Assembly: GCF_000145035.1 (NCBI RefSeq)
Contig: NC_014387.1
Span: 876,276 to 940,275 of the forward strand
Direction of reading: 5' to 3'
DNA from: Butyrivibrio proteoclasticus B316
GTDB lineage: Bacteria; Bacillota; Clostridia; Lachnospirales; Lachnospiraceae
Length of the DNA: 64,000 nucleotides
Below are positions 7,457-17,465 of the stretch, piece after piece (position 1 is the first letter of the stretch; each line of letters begins with the position of its first letter). Below the pieces are notes generated by a model. That model made no database searches and was not told where the DNA came from. It saw only the letters and a list, made by a program, of their open reading frames with translations. A program made the translations under genes and the position numbers.

Positions 7457-9598
7457 ATGGATGAGTTGAGCAAGGCTTTTCAAACGCAGAAAGATGACTA
7501 TGACGACCTGACAGGGCTACTCAATCTAAACGGAATATTAAGATGTGTCAACGAATCTAAAAACAAGGGAGATAGCATCTATTCTGTAATAATCTATCTT
7601 AATGTGATGAATTTCAAGGCTTTCAATCAGCAATATGGCTTTGCTGGTGGAAACGAGTTTCTTAAGGGACTTTCTGATGAAATTCAGCACATTTTTAGCG
7701 ATGAAATGATTGCAAGAACAAGTGGCGATCATTATATCATTCTGTCCAAATCCAATGACAAAGAAAAGATAATACAAAAAATAGATAAAATTCAGGAAGC
7801 TGCCAGAAAATATGAGCGCGGTCTCAAAATGCGCGTCAAAGCAGGAATATATCTGTCTGACGGTAGTGAGACTGATCCTGTTTTCATGATAGACAGGGCT
7901 AAGATTGCCTGCGACGACATAATAAGAGTTTATGATAGAGACTACAATATCTACGACGATGAACTGAAAAAGAAAAATGAACTAAGGCAGTATGTGATCG
8001 ACAATTTTGAAGATGCCTTTAAGGAGCATTATTTTAAAGTTTACTATCAAAAAGAAGTAAGAGCACTTACTGGAAAAGTATGTGGCTACGAGGCCCTTGC
8101 CAGATGGATAGATCCTATTTATGGAATGATTTCCCCGGGAGTATTTGTTGAAGTATTAGAGGAAGTTCACCTGATCCACAAGCTTGATCTGTATATCATT
8201 GAGCAGGTGTGTGCTGATCTAAAGAGCGACATTGAGTTCGGAATGGCTCTGGAACCTGTATCTGTCAATCTTTCACGTCTTGATTTTGAACTGTGTGATA
8301 TCAAGGCTGAGATAGATAAATGCAGGGAAAAATATGAAATCCCTACAAAGCTTTTGAATATAGAAATTACTGAAAGCGCCATTGCTTCCGGAGAAAGCTT
8401 TCTGGGAGATCAGATAAAGAGATTTCGTGACAGCGGCTATCAGGTCTGGATGGATGATTTCGGTTCAGGCTACAGCTCTCTTAATAACCTCAAGATTTAT
8501 GAGTTTGATGTTCTCAAGATAGACATGGACTTTCTGAGAACCTTTGATACCAATAAAAAGACACAGGTCATAATTGCGACCATAATAAACATGGCTAAAG
8601 AACTCGATATCCATACGCTTGCAGAAGGTGTTGAGACTAAGGAGCAGTATGAGTTCCTAAGGCGAATAGGCTGCGAAAAGATGCAGGGGTATCTGTTTGG
8701 AAAACCAAAGCCTTTAGAAGAATTTGTAAGACCTGACGATTTTTCTTTTGACAACTGTGAAGATATAAGATATGCGGATTATTACCACGATATAGGAGAA
8801 ATCAATTTCCTTGGCAGTACTCCTCTTCGAGACAAGAACATGGAGGTTTATAACAACCTTCCTATTACGATCATGGAACTTGAAGATGAAAGGATCAGTT
8901 TTTTATATGCCAATAAAGCATACCATGAATTCCTGAATTCTGTTTCCGTTAAAGACATTGAAACAGCAAATTCCAGAGCTTACAGGCTTGATCTTCCGGA
9001 AAACAGGAAAATGTTGGAGGTTTTAAAAAGCGCTGAAAAGAGTGAGAACCACAGGAGCGAATCGAGCATTATCTTAAATGGGAACGTAGTAATAGCCAAG
9101 GTTAGATTTATTGCGAGACAGGGTAATAGAGCTGCTTTTACAGTTGTTCCAAGAAATCTTTCTCTTGAAGGAAATGAGAAGAAACTTGCTGACAGTATTC
9201 ACGTTGCAATGGCACACGTTTTTAACCAGTATTTCAGAGTTGATCTGTATGATGAAGACGGCACTGTAGAAAACCTGTACCTTAACAGTGAACAGCTGCC
9301 TGTTGCAGATAATGAGTCTAATGCTGCCAAAGCAGTTGCCAAGTATGCAGATTTGTATCTTTACCCGGAAGACAGAGAACGCTTTAAGAAATTTTATGAC
9401 ATTTCAACTGTGAGGGAAAGAGTTGAGAAGTCATCTTCTGATTATATTGTTGATTATTATCATTCTGCATTATCCGGTGATGAGGGAAGAATGCAGATGT
9501 ACATGATTCTTCCTTTCTATTATAATGACAGGTGGAAGTATATTTCGTGCTGCAGATATGCTGATGAAATCAGAGACCAGACAATTCGTGGGGAATGA
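7457..9598 (+). CDS. EAL-domain c-di-GMP phosphodiesterase with degenerate GGDEF
   Basis: 713 residues from the ATG at 7457, preceded by TAGGAG; the ATG at 7430 has no such site and lies at the predicted transcript start. Residues 1-165 are a GGDEF fold starting at DDLTGLLN, but the signature is SGDHY, so cyclase activity is unlikely. Residues about 190-430 are an EAL domain with GYEALARW, NIEITES, DDFGSGYSSL, KIDMDF and AEGVET intact, so hydrolysis of c-di-GMP to pGpG is expected. The remaining 280 residues are a PAS-like sensory region that I cannot define further. No membrane segment is seen. The addB gene follows after 61 bp. Confidence 0.88.
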   Translation: MDELSKAFQTQKDDYDDLTGLLNLNGILRCVNESKNKGDSIYSVIIYLNVMNFKAFNQQYGFAGGNEFLKGLSDEIQHIFSDEMIARTSGDHYIILSKSNDKEKIIQKIDKIQEAARKYERGLKMRVKAGIYLSDGSETDPVFMIDRAKIACDDIIRVYDRDYNIYDDELKKKNELRQYVIDNFEDAFKEHYFKVYYQKEVRALTGKVCGYEALARWIDPIYGMISPGVFVEVLEEVHLIHKLDLYIIEQVCADLKSDIEFGMALEPVSVNLSRLDFELCDIKAEIDKCREKYEIPTKLLNIEITESAIASGESFLGDQIKRFRDSGYQVWMDDFGSGYSSLNNLKIYEFDVLKIDMDFLRTFDTNKKTQVIIATIINMAKELDIHTLAEGVETKEQYEFLRRIGCEKMQGYLFGKPKPLEEFVRPDDFSFDNCEDIRYADYYHDIGEINFLGSTPLRDKNMEVYNNLPITIMELEDERISFLYANKAYHEFLNSVSVKDIETANSRAYRLDLPENRKMLEVLKSAEKSENHRSESSIILNGNVVIAKVRFIARQGNRAAFTVVPRNLSLEGNEKKLADSIHVAMAHVFNQYFRVDLYDEDGTVENLYLNSEQLPVADNESNAAKAVAKYADLYLYPEDRERFKKFYDISTVRERVEKSSSDYIVDYYHSALSGDEGRMQMYMILPFYYNDRWKYISCCRYADEIRDQTIRGE

Positions 9599-9659
9599 TC
9601 GTTTGGGAAACACAAGCAGCCGGCTTATCGCTAATAATAGGTAAAAGTAGGATCGTGTA

Positions 9660-12600
9660 ATGTTAAGGTTTTGTTTTGGGGCATCTGGTGCAGGTAAGAG
9701 CACCACAGTTTATCAGGAGATCATTGACAGAAGCTTTACGGAAAAAGATAAAGACTTTCTGATCATAGTTCCTGATCAGTTTACAATGCAGACACAGAAG
9801 GATGTAGTCAGAATGCACCCTTCGCATACAATAATGAACATCGACGTACTGAGCTTTGGCCGACTTTCTCACAGAATATTTGAGGAAGTAGGTCTTAGCT
9901 CTTTTTCTGTGCTTGATGATGTGGGAAAGAGCCTTATCCTGAGGCGAGTTGCGGATATTCTCGGGGATAAGCTTCCGGTGATAGGCCCCAACATGCACAA
10001 GCCCGGATATATAGATGAGGTCAAGTCCACAATTTCTGAGTTCATGCAGTATGGAATCACTGATGATCAGCTTGCTCTTTTGGAGGAAAAGAGCGGGAAA
10101 AGAGGGGCTCTCCACAGTAAGCTCGGAGATTTAAGGCTCCTCTACTCAGAGTTCCATGAGTATATTTCCAATAAATACATAACAACAGAAGAGACACTTG
10201 ATATTTTATGTAAATCAGTTTCAAAGTCCAAACTTATCAGTAACAGCGTTATTATTTTTGACGGCTTTACCGGATTTACACCTATTCAGTACAGAGTGAT
10301 CAAGCAGCTCCTTAAATCCGCCACAGAAGTTATTGTCACTGTGACAATTGATGCCGGGGAGGATGTATACGCAAATAGCTATGAGGAGCAGGAACTCTTC
10401 ATGCTCAGTAAAAAGACAATCCGTGATCTTGAAAAGCTCGAATATGAGCTTTCACAGGAAGAAATGAAGAGTGTTGGAACACTTCCTGATTTTGCTACAT
10501 GGCGAAATATGAGAGATAGAAGCGGTGATATCAGGATAAACAGCTCACCTGTCAGAAGACTTCAGGATAACAAGGCTCTTTCTTTTCTGGAGGAAAATCT
10601 CTTTAGATATAATGCCAAAAAGTATGAGGGGGTTCCTCAGGAGCTTGAGATTTTCGAAGCTTCAACGCCTGAAGCTGAAGTGCGTCAGACTATGCTCAAG
10701 ATAACTGATGCGGTAAGATCAGGCAAATACGCCTACAGAGATATAGCAATTGTCTGCGGCTCACTTGATGAATACAGCGAGCTGATAGCGCAGACTGCGG
10801 GAAGATTCGGGATTCCCGTGTATATTGACCAGAATACGAGCCTTATGCTCAACCCATTTATTGAGTATTTGACGAGCGCCATTGGAATAGCAATTTCAGG
10901 GTATAAATATGAAGATGTTTTCCACTATATGAGAAGTGGAATGACCGCTTTTTCAAGAGAAGACACAGATATTCTTGATAACTACGTGAGAGCACTTGGA
11001 ATCAGGGGCAAAAGCCAGTGGGATGACAGATTTGCAAGGCGTATGCCAAAGAAATTCATGTCGGGCAATAAGAAAACAGATGACATGACAGAGCGCGAGC
11101 TATCTATTATGGAGAAACTTGAGAACATGAGGGTGACTATAACAGATGAGCTGTCACCTCTTTTCAGGGTCCAGAAAGCTACTGCCAAAGAGATATCTGA
11201 TGCGATTCTTGAGGTTATAGATCGAAATAACAGTAAGGCCAGACTTGATGAATATAGGGACTTCTTTATCCAAAAAGGAAATCTTAGAAAAGCCAAGGAG
11301 TTTGAACAGATTTATGATAAAGTCATAGCTCTTTTGACACAGATTGGAGAACTTATCGGCACAGATGTGCTCACTCTTCAGGAGTACAGAGATATTCTCA
11401 GTGTTGGCTTTGGCGACATCGAGGTTGGCACTATTCCACAGGATGTTGACAGGATCATTGTGGGAGATATGGAGAGAACAAGGCTCAAGGAGATAAAGAT
11501 ACTATTCTTCCTTGGAACAGTTGACGGGGCTATACCTTCAAATGCAGGCACTGGCGGTATCATCTCTGATGTTGACAGACAGTTTCTGGTTGACCTTGGT
11601 ACAGGTGTTGAGCTTGCACCGACGCCGAGGCAGCAGATGTATATCCAGAGGCTCTATCTGTACATGAACCTGACTAAGCCCACAGATAAGCTCTATTTGT
11701 CCTATGCAGAGCTTGATGGAGAAGGCAAGTCCAGAAGACCTGCTTATCTTGTACCCAAGCTAAAGCAGATGTTTCCTGAGCTTATAGTACAGCGCCCTGA
11801 GGATGGCAGCTTTGACAGCCAGAATGCAGCTTATATGGACAGTCTTATGAATGCTGCTGAGCTTATCAGGAAATATGCAATTGATGTTATAAGCGATGAG
11901 GAAAAGAGTAGTCTATATGCCCTTTTAAAGGTACTTGGAGAAAACGAGAATACAAAATCTACTCTTGAAAAAATAGAAGCTGCGGCCTTTAGACACTATG
12001 AGAATAAGCCACTTGCCAAGATGCTTGCGCTGTCACTCTATGGTGCAAGCCTTGAGAACAGTGTTTCAAGGCTTGAGACATTTGCTTCCTGTTGCTATGC
12101 ACACTTTATCAAATATGGTCTTCAGCTCGAGGAGCGTCAGGAATATGATTTCGACACATCTGACCTGGGTAATGTTTTCCATGAAGTATTAGAGAAGTAC
12201 ACCTCCGAAATAATGACCAGGAAGATTGACTGGAGAGAGCTATCCGATGAGGAGTCAGAGCAGATTTTGGGAAGAGCGCTTACGGAGTGTGTTGACCGCT
12301 ATGGAGATACTATTCTTCGCAGCACTTCCCGTAACCAGCACATGATTGACAGGATTCACAGGATTTTGACGAGGACAGTTGGAATTCTCAAGTACCAGAT
12401 CAGCAAGGGAGTCTTTAATCCTGCTTTCCTTGAGATGGACTTTAGAGAAGCCGGCAATCTTGATGAGATAAATATAACTCTTTCTGAGGATGAAAAGACC
12501 CGAATCATCGAGAAGATGAGACTTCGCGGAAGAATTGACAGAGTTGATCTGTGCGAGGACGATGACCATATTTATGTCAAGGTAATGGATTTTAAGTCAG

Positions 12601-13199
12601 GGAAAAAGAAATTCAATCTGGCTTTTCTGTACCATGGACTGCAGCTGCAGCTTGTGATGTATATGAATGTGGCAGCGGCTGTGGAAAAGAAAATATCCGG
12701 CGGCAAAGAGGTTGTTCCTGCGGCGCTTCTCTACTACCATGTGGATGATCCTATGGCTGATGGAAAGGGAGATATGCAGCCTGAGGATATTAATGAGGCT
12801 ATCAAAAAAGAGCTCAGAACGACGGGACTTGTAAGCGATAATGATGAAGTAATACAAAGACTCGATGAAGGTCTTAGCGGAAAGTCTGATGTCATCCCGG
12901 TTGAGTACAATAAGGACGGAAGCTTTTCTGTCTACTCACAGGTTATTTCAAGTGATGATTACAGCGCAGTTTCAGGCTACGTGAACAAGAAGATAAGGGA
13001 GTTTGGCACAAGAATCCTTAACGGAGATATCAAAGTTGATCCTTATGAAGGCGGTGGCCGAAATTCCTGCACCTATTGTCAGTACAAGACTATCTGCGGA
13101 TATGACGAGAAGATCCCGGGATATGCTACAAGGCAGCTTGATATGGACGAAAATAAGGCAATGGAAGCAATAAGGCTTAGTAGTCAGGCCAATGATTGA
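9660..13199 (+). CDS. addB: ATP-dependent helicase/deoxyribonuclease subunit B
   Basis: 1179 residues, normal for AddB. The N-terminus has a Walker A motif GASGAGKST (residues 7-15), the only canonical helicase-like motif expected in AddB. A RecB-type nuclease region near residue 975 contains VMDFKSGKKK and a conserved YHGLQLQLVMY. The cysteines needed for the family's 4Fe-4S cluster are present: one in the SCCYAHF segment (near 810) and three in CTYCQYKTIC (near 1136-1146). AddB pairs with AddA, encoded 62 bp downstream, to resect double-strand breaks for recombination and degrade foreign DNA. The complex is cytoplasmic. Confidence 0.95.
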   Translation: MLRFCFGASGAGKSTTVYQEIIDRSFTEKDKDFLIIVPDQFTMQTQKDVVRMHPSHTIMNIDVLSFGRLSHRIFEEVGLSSFSVLDDVGKSLILRRVADILGDKLPVIGPNMHKPGYIDEVKSTISEFMQYGITDDQLALLEEKSGKRGALHSKLGDLRLLYSEFHEYISNKYITTEETLDILCKSVSKSKLISNSVIIFDGFTGFTPIQYRVIKQLLKSATEVIVTVTIDAGEDVYANSYEEQELFMLSKKTIRDLEKLEYELSQEEMKSVGTLPDFATWRNMRDRSGDIRINSSPVRRLQDNKALSFLEENLFRYNAKKYEGVPQELEIFEASTPEAEVRQTMLKITDAVRSGKYAYRDIAIVCGSLDEYSELIAQTAGRFGIPVYIDQNTSLMLNPFIEYLTSAIGIAISGYKYEDVFHYMRSGMTAFSREDTDILDNYVRALGIRGKSQWDDRFARRMPKKFMSGNKKTDDMTERELSIMEKLENMRVTITDELSPLFRVQKATAKEISDAILEVIDRNNSKARLDEYRDFFIQKGNLRKAKEFEQIYDKVIALLTQIGELIGTDVLTLQEYRDILSVGFGDIEVGTIPQDVDRIIVGDMERTRLKEIKILFFLGTVDGAIPSNAGTGGIISDVDRQFLVDLGTGVELAPTPRQQMYIQRLYLYMNLTKPTDKLYLSYAELDGEGKSRRPAYLVPKLKQMFPELIVQRPEDGSFDSQNAAYMDSLMNAAELIRKYAIDVISDEEKSSLYALLKVLGENENTKSTLEKIEAAAFRHYENKPLAKMLALSLYGASLENSVSRLETFASCCYAHFIKYGLQLEERQEYDFDTSDLGNVFHEVLEKYTSEIMTRKIDWRELSDEESEQILGRALTECVDRYGDTILRSTSRNQHMIDRIHRILTRTVGILKYQISKGVFNPAFLEMDFREAGNLDEINITLSEDEKTRIIEKMRLRGRIDRVDLCEDDDHIYVKVMDFKSGKKKFNLAFLYHGLQLQLVMYMNVAAAVEKKISGGKEVVPAALLYYHVDDPMADGKGDMQPEDINEAIKKELRTTGLVSDNDEVIQRLDEGLSGKSDVIPVEYNKDGSFSVYSQVISSDDYSAVSGYVNKKIREFGTRILNGDIKVDPYEGGGRNSCTYCQYKTICGYDEKIPGYATRQLDMDENKAMEAIRLSSQAND

Positions 13200-13261
13200 T
13201 ATGTTTAATGAAGTTTTTTGAGGTATATAGAGACAATAATAGATAGAGATGGACATTATAT

Positions 13262-16200
13262 ATGGCAGTTGAATTTACAAAAGAACAACAGGCAGTCATT
13301 GATGCTAGAGACTGCAACATATTAGTTTCTGCGGCAGCAGGTTCAGGTAAGACCGCCGTTCTGGTAGAGAGGATCATTCAGATGATCATGGGCGGCGTTG
13401 ATATTGACCATCTTCTTGTAGTTACCTTTACCAAGGCAGCAGCTGCGCAGATGAAGGAAAAGATCACGATAGCTATCCAGAATAAGCTTGTAGAAGAGCC
13501 TGATAACAAGCATCTCCAGAGGCAGGAAACACTTATCCACAATGCTCAGATAACAACAATAGACTCTTTTTGTCAGTATGTCCTTAGGAACAATTTTAAT
13601 GTGATCGGGATCGATCCTTCCTTCAGAGTTGGTGATGACGGAGAACTGCGCCTTCTCAAGGAAGATGTCATGCAGGACATGTTGGAAGAAGAGTACGCTA
13701 AGTGCAAAGACGGAGAGAACAGCGACTTTCTCTTTTGCATGGAGTATTTCAGTACCGGCAGCAGTGACAAGAAGGTTGAGGAGTACATTTCGGAGCTGTA
13801 CAAATTTGCCATGAGTATGCCCTGGCCGGAGGACTGGATAAGAGAGAGATCCATGGACTATCACCTTGAAGGCGTTGTATTTGACGAACTTCCCTGGGTA
13901 AAGAGATGTGTGGAGAAAGCAAGAACCCAGCTTGAAGAGATGGTATCTTCTATCGAGATGTTAGAAAAGGTATGTTGCGAGAGTGATGGTCCCCACATGT
14001 ACGGAGATAACCTTGATGCTGATAAAAACAGTATTTTGGCGGCTCTTAAACAGGATACCTATGATCAGCTTTTTGACGGGCTTAGAGGGATTTCTTTTGG
14101 CAGAATATCAAGTAAAAAGGATCCTACAGTAAACCCTGATAAAAGAGAATATGTTAAAAACGAGAGAGGCAAAATTAAGGATAGAGTCAAAGATCTTGTG
14201 GAAACCTATTTTGCCCTGCCAGCAGAGACAGTTGTGGAACAGATGGCTCTTTGTGACAGAGCTGTCAGGGAACTTTGCAGACTTACTATCAGATACAAGC
14301 AGCTCTTTGATGCGAAAAAGAGAGAAAAGCAGCTGATAGACTTCCCTGATATGGAACACTTTGCCCTTCAGATACTGGTAGATCATCCTGATGAGGAAGA
14401 AGCGAAGGGGAAGACCTGCGCGGAGATCATTGAAATGTGCACGCCATCAGCGGTGGCTCTTGAATACAGGGATTATTACAGAGAAGTTTTGATTGATGAA
14501 TACCAGGATAGTAACAATGTTCAGGAGCTGATGCTGAGGTCAATCTCAGGCGATATGCCGGATAAATCAGAGCGCTTTATGGTTGGTGATGTCAAGCAGA
14601 GTATCTATAAGTTCAGGCTTGCACGTCCTGAAATCTTTATGGAAAAGCTTCATAGCTATGACAAAAACGAAAAGGCTTTAGACCGCAGAATAGACCTTCA
14701 CAAGAACTTCAGAAGCAGGAAAGAGGTTCTTGAAGCTACAAACTACATTTTTGAGAAGATCATGGGAGCTGACCTTGGAAGCGTTGACTATGATGAGGAT
14801 GCCAAGCTTGTAACAGGGGCTGACTATTACGAAGAGCCTACTTACAATGTAACTCCGGAACTTATCCTGTTTGATAAAGATAGTGATAATGAGGCTCTCT
14901 CTGACTTTGATCCCAAGGAAAAAGAGGCCCTCGTAATTGCAGAGCGTATCCATAAACTCATGGATGAAGATAAAAACCTGCGCTTTAAAGACATGGTTAT
15001 ATTACTCAGGTCTTTGTCCGGATGGGATGATGTCTTTAAAAAGGTTCTGGAAGAGCAGGGAATTCCAACTTATATTGAGTCCAAGAGTGGATATTTTGAG
15101 GCCTACGAAGTTGCGGTTATACTATATCTTTTGACAATAGTAGATAACCCAAGCCAGGATATACCACTTGTTTCTGTGATGCACTCACCGATTGGCGGCT
15201 TTACTGACGAGGAGCTTGCCAGACTCCGCGTTATGGTGAAAGAAGATGATAAAGCTTCTATCGAGGATTCTTTATACTATGGGCTTAAGGCGCTTACAAG
15301 GGAAAGTGATGAGGCTACATCTACAGGTAGGGATGTTCTTATGAATGAGGCATCTGCAGGTAAAGTGGGACTTATGGATGAGGTTGCATCTACAGGTAAA
15401 GCGGGAGCTATGAATGAGGTTGCATCTGCAGGTAGGAATGCTCTCATGGATAAACTTGTGAAGTTTATTGACTTTGTTGAGGAACTTAGAACTATCTCAA
15501 TTTATACGCCTGTTCATGAATTATTGCAGCATATTATGGACGAAACGGGCTTTGATAAGTATTGTCTGGCAATGCCTGCGGGCAATCAGCGTAAGGCCAA
15601 TCTTGATCTTTTGATGGCAAGAGCTCTTTCTTTTGAAAAGACAAGCTTTAAGGGCCTTTTCCACTTCGTGCGCTATATTGAGCACATGAAGCTTGTTGAG
15701 GTTGACTATGGCGAAGCAGGAATAATTGATGAGAATGCGGATGTTGTCAGGATCATGAGTATCCATAAGTCCAAGGGTCTGGAGTTTCCTGTTGTATTCG
15801 TGTCCGGTCTTGCCAAGGGCGTTAACCTGAGAGAAACCAAGGGCGACCTCATTGTTGATATGGATCTTGGAATTGGCGTAAAGAGTATCAATTCTGAAAT
15901 CAGAGTTAAATACGATACATTAAAGAGAATTATAATCGCAGACAAGATGAAAACTGACAGCCTTGGAGAGGAACTTAGAGTTTTATACGTTGCCCTCACA
16001 AGAGCCAAGGAAAAACTCATTATGACAGGCGCGCTTAAAAAGCCTCTTGATGCAATTACCAAGGAAGCAAGAAGACTTCCTGTGATAGCCGGAAAAGAGA
16101 AGCTTCTTCCTTATTCTCTAAGAGAGAGCGCCGGAAGCTATCTTGATCTCATACTTCCGTCGGTAGTGAGCCATCCAGGCTTTAGTAAGGGCCTTGCCGC

Positions 16201-17215
16201 GCTTGGAGTGCCTGATGAAATGTATAGAGGCTATCAGGAATCAGAGAGCCAGGTTCCGGACTTTAGTTTTGTCTTTTTATCTGATGATGAGATCGCTGCA
16301 GATATGCTAAAAGGTGATGTCATGGGAATATCAAGGCAGCAGGAGCTTTCCGATGCGGTCAAGGCCTACAGCGGAGAAGAGGCAGAGCGCCTTAGAGAGA
16401 AGTTTGAAGCTAAGTATCCATTTGAGTATTTGAAAGGTCTTTTCACCAAGACAACTGTTACCGAGCTCAAAAAGCACATGCTGGAGGAAATGGGCGAAGT
16501 CTTTACTCATAGCGCAGATTATGCAGAAGAGAGGAATGACGATATTGAGCATATCAAGAAACTTACAGGAGCTGAGCGCGGAACTGCCTACCATAGGATC
16601 ATGGAGATTCTCGACAAAGATATCTATGGAAATGAGAAGCTCATGCAGGAAGCCAGAGATATCTATGGAAACGATGAGCTCGAACAGGAATCTGGAGATA
16701 TCAGGAGCAATGAAGAGCTCATGCAGGAAGCTGAGAATATCAAGACAGAGCACCGCAAGATAGACCCGGTTTCCAAGAGGATATATGGATGGATGAAAGG
16801 TATGATCTCAAAGGGCATGATCACGGAGGAATATCTTCCAAGTATCTGGTGTCCTGATATTACAACCTTTCTTTCTACTGACCTTGGACAGAGAATGGGC
16901 ATGGCCTTTAGAAGAGGAGAGCTTGTAAGGGAGAAACCATTTATGATGGGAATTCCTGCAAGTGAGCTTGACGATAAATATCCTGAAAGCGAAACAGTGC
17001 TGATACAGGGAATTATCGATGCCTGGTTCATTGAGGATGGGCAGATAGTTCTTTTGGATTACAAGACTGACAGGGTGCAGGAAGAACAGGAACTTGTGGA
17101 TAGATATAGTATCCAGCTTGATCTGTATAAGAGAGCCCTTGAGAGCGCTACCAATATGAAGGTTAAAGAAGTTTTCATATATGCTTTCGCATTAGGAAAG
17201 GTAATTAAAATGTGA
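13262..17215 (+). CDS. addA: ATP-dependent helicase/nuclease subunit A
   Basis: 1317 residues, slightly longer than usual for AddA. It has the UvrD-family Q-motif (FTKEQQAVIDA), Walker A (AAAGSGKT, near residue 27), Walker B (LIDEYQDSN, near 410), GDVKQSIYKFRLA, and the late motif LRVLYVALTRAKEKL. The C-terminal RecB nuclease domain is complete, with GTAYHRIME and DYKTDR (near 1266). It is the 3'-5' motor and nuclease of AddAB. The extra length is explained by two in-frame tandem-repeat insertions at residues 684-730 and 1120-1158, the second directly after the nuclease-domain histidine helix. They preserve the frame and all catalytic motifs, so the enzyme is probably active. Confidence 0.95.
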   Translation: MAVEFTKEQQAVIDARDCNILVSAAAGSGKTAVLVERIIQMIMGGVDIDHLLVVTFTKAAAAQMKEKITIAIQNKLVEEPDNKHLQRQETLIHNAQITTIDSFCQYVLRNNFNVIGIDPSFRVGDDGELRLLKEDVMQDMLEEEYAKCKDGENSDFLFCMEYFSTGSSDKKVEEYISELYKFAMSMPWPEDWIRERSMDYHLEGVVFDELPWVKRCVEKARTQLEEMVSSIEMLEKVCCESDGPHMYGDNLDADKNSILAALKQDTYDQLFDGLRGISFGRISSKKDPTVNPDKREYVKNERGKIKDRVKDLVETYFALPAETVVEQMALCDRAVRELCRLTIRYKQLFDAKKREKQLIDFPDMEHFALQILVDHPDEEEAKGKTCAEIIEMCTPSAVALEYRDYYREVLIDEYQDSNNVQELMLRSISGDMPDKSERFMVGDVKQSIYKFRLARPEIFMEKLHSYDKNEKALDRRIDLHKNFRSRKEVLEATNYIFEKIMGADLGSVDYDEDAKLVTGADYYEEPTYNVTPELILFDKDSDNEALSDFDPKEKEALVIAERIHKLMDEDKNLRFKDMVILLRSLSGWDDVFKKVLEEQGIPTYIESKSGYFEAYEVAVILYLLTIVDNPSQDIPLVSVMHSPIGGFTDEELARLRVMVKEDDKASIEDSLYYGLKALTRESDEATSTGRDVLMNEASAGKVGLMDEVASTGKAGAMNEVASAGRNALMDKLVKFIDFVEELRTISIYTPVHELLQHIMDETGFDKYCLAMPAGNQRKANLDLLMARALSFEKTSFKGLFHFVRYIEHMKLVEVDYGEAGIIDENADVVRIMSIHKSKGLEFPVVFVSGLAKGVNLRETKGDLIVDMDLGIGVKSINSEIRVKYDTLKRIIIADKMKTDSLGEELRVLYVALTRAKEKLIMTGALKKPLDAITKEARRLPVIAGKEKLLPYSLRESAGSYLDLILPSVVSHPGFSKGLAALGVPDEMYRGYQESESQVPDFSFVFLSDDEIAADMLKGDVMGISRQQELSDAVKAYSGEEAERLREKFEAKYPFEYLKGLFTKTTVTELKKHMLEEMGEVFTHSADYAEERNDDIEHIKKLTGAERGTAYHRIMEILDKDIYGNEKLMQEARDIYGNDELEQESGDIRSNEELMQEAENIKTEHRKIDPVSKRIYGWMKGMISKGMITEEYLPSIWCPDITTFLSTDLGQRMGMAFRRGELVREKPFMMGIPASELDDKYPESETVLIQGIIDAWFIEDGQIVLLDYKTDRVQEEQELVDRYSIQLDLYKRALESATNMKVKEVFIYAFALGKVIKM
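15311..15451 (+). repeat. Tandem repeat inside addA, four units of about 36 bp
   Basis: Units begin GAGGCTACATCTACAGG at 15311, 15347, 15380 and 15416 and measure 36, 33, 36 and 36 bp. They encode copies of a 12-residue Ala/Gly/Ser-rich motif such as STGKAGAMNEVA. All length changes are multiples of three, so the frame is kept. Confidence 0.85.
16619..16735 (+). repeat. Second tandem repeat inside addA, three units of 39 bp
   Basis: Units start GATATCTATGGAAA at 16619, 16658 and 16697 and encode 13-residue acidic copies like DIYGNEKLMQEAR. They lie in the nuclease domain between the GTAYHRIME helix and the next conserved segment. Confidence 0.85.
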
Positions 17216-17313
17216 AAGCGATAGAATAAAAAATGGGCTCTAGTAATGGAAAAGAATTTAACGGTAATAGGCAGTTGTTCGAATTAAAAGCAGAAAAAAT
17301 AATGAATTGATTG

Positions 17314-17345
17314 AAATTACGAAAAATTACGAAAATTCGCAATTT
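17314..17345 (+). promoter_or_regulatory. Upstream motif shared with the xylanase gene (copy 1)
   Basis: An A-rich stretch with two ATTACGAAAA-like repeats ending in TTCGCAATT. The same arrangement, TTACAAA twice then TTTCGCAAT, occurs at 19222-19252 upstream of the xylanase. CGCAATT (17338-17344) is followed by AATTGCG (17357-17363) as an inverted repeat. The rest of the 250-bp gap holds a second inverted repeat, GATATCAC/GTGATATT, around 17398-17426. Function is inferred only from the shared placement. Confidence 0.4.
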
Positions 17346-17465
17346 TTATAACTACTAATTGCGCACGATATATATTATTGGTATACTTCTTTTTGGTGAT
17401 ATCACTTCTGCCGGCGCTGTGATATTGCTTAAACTGACAACTAAGTATTGTAGAAGGGGTATATT

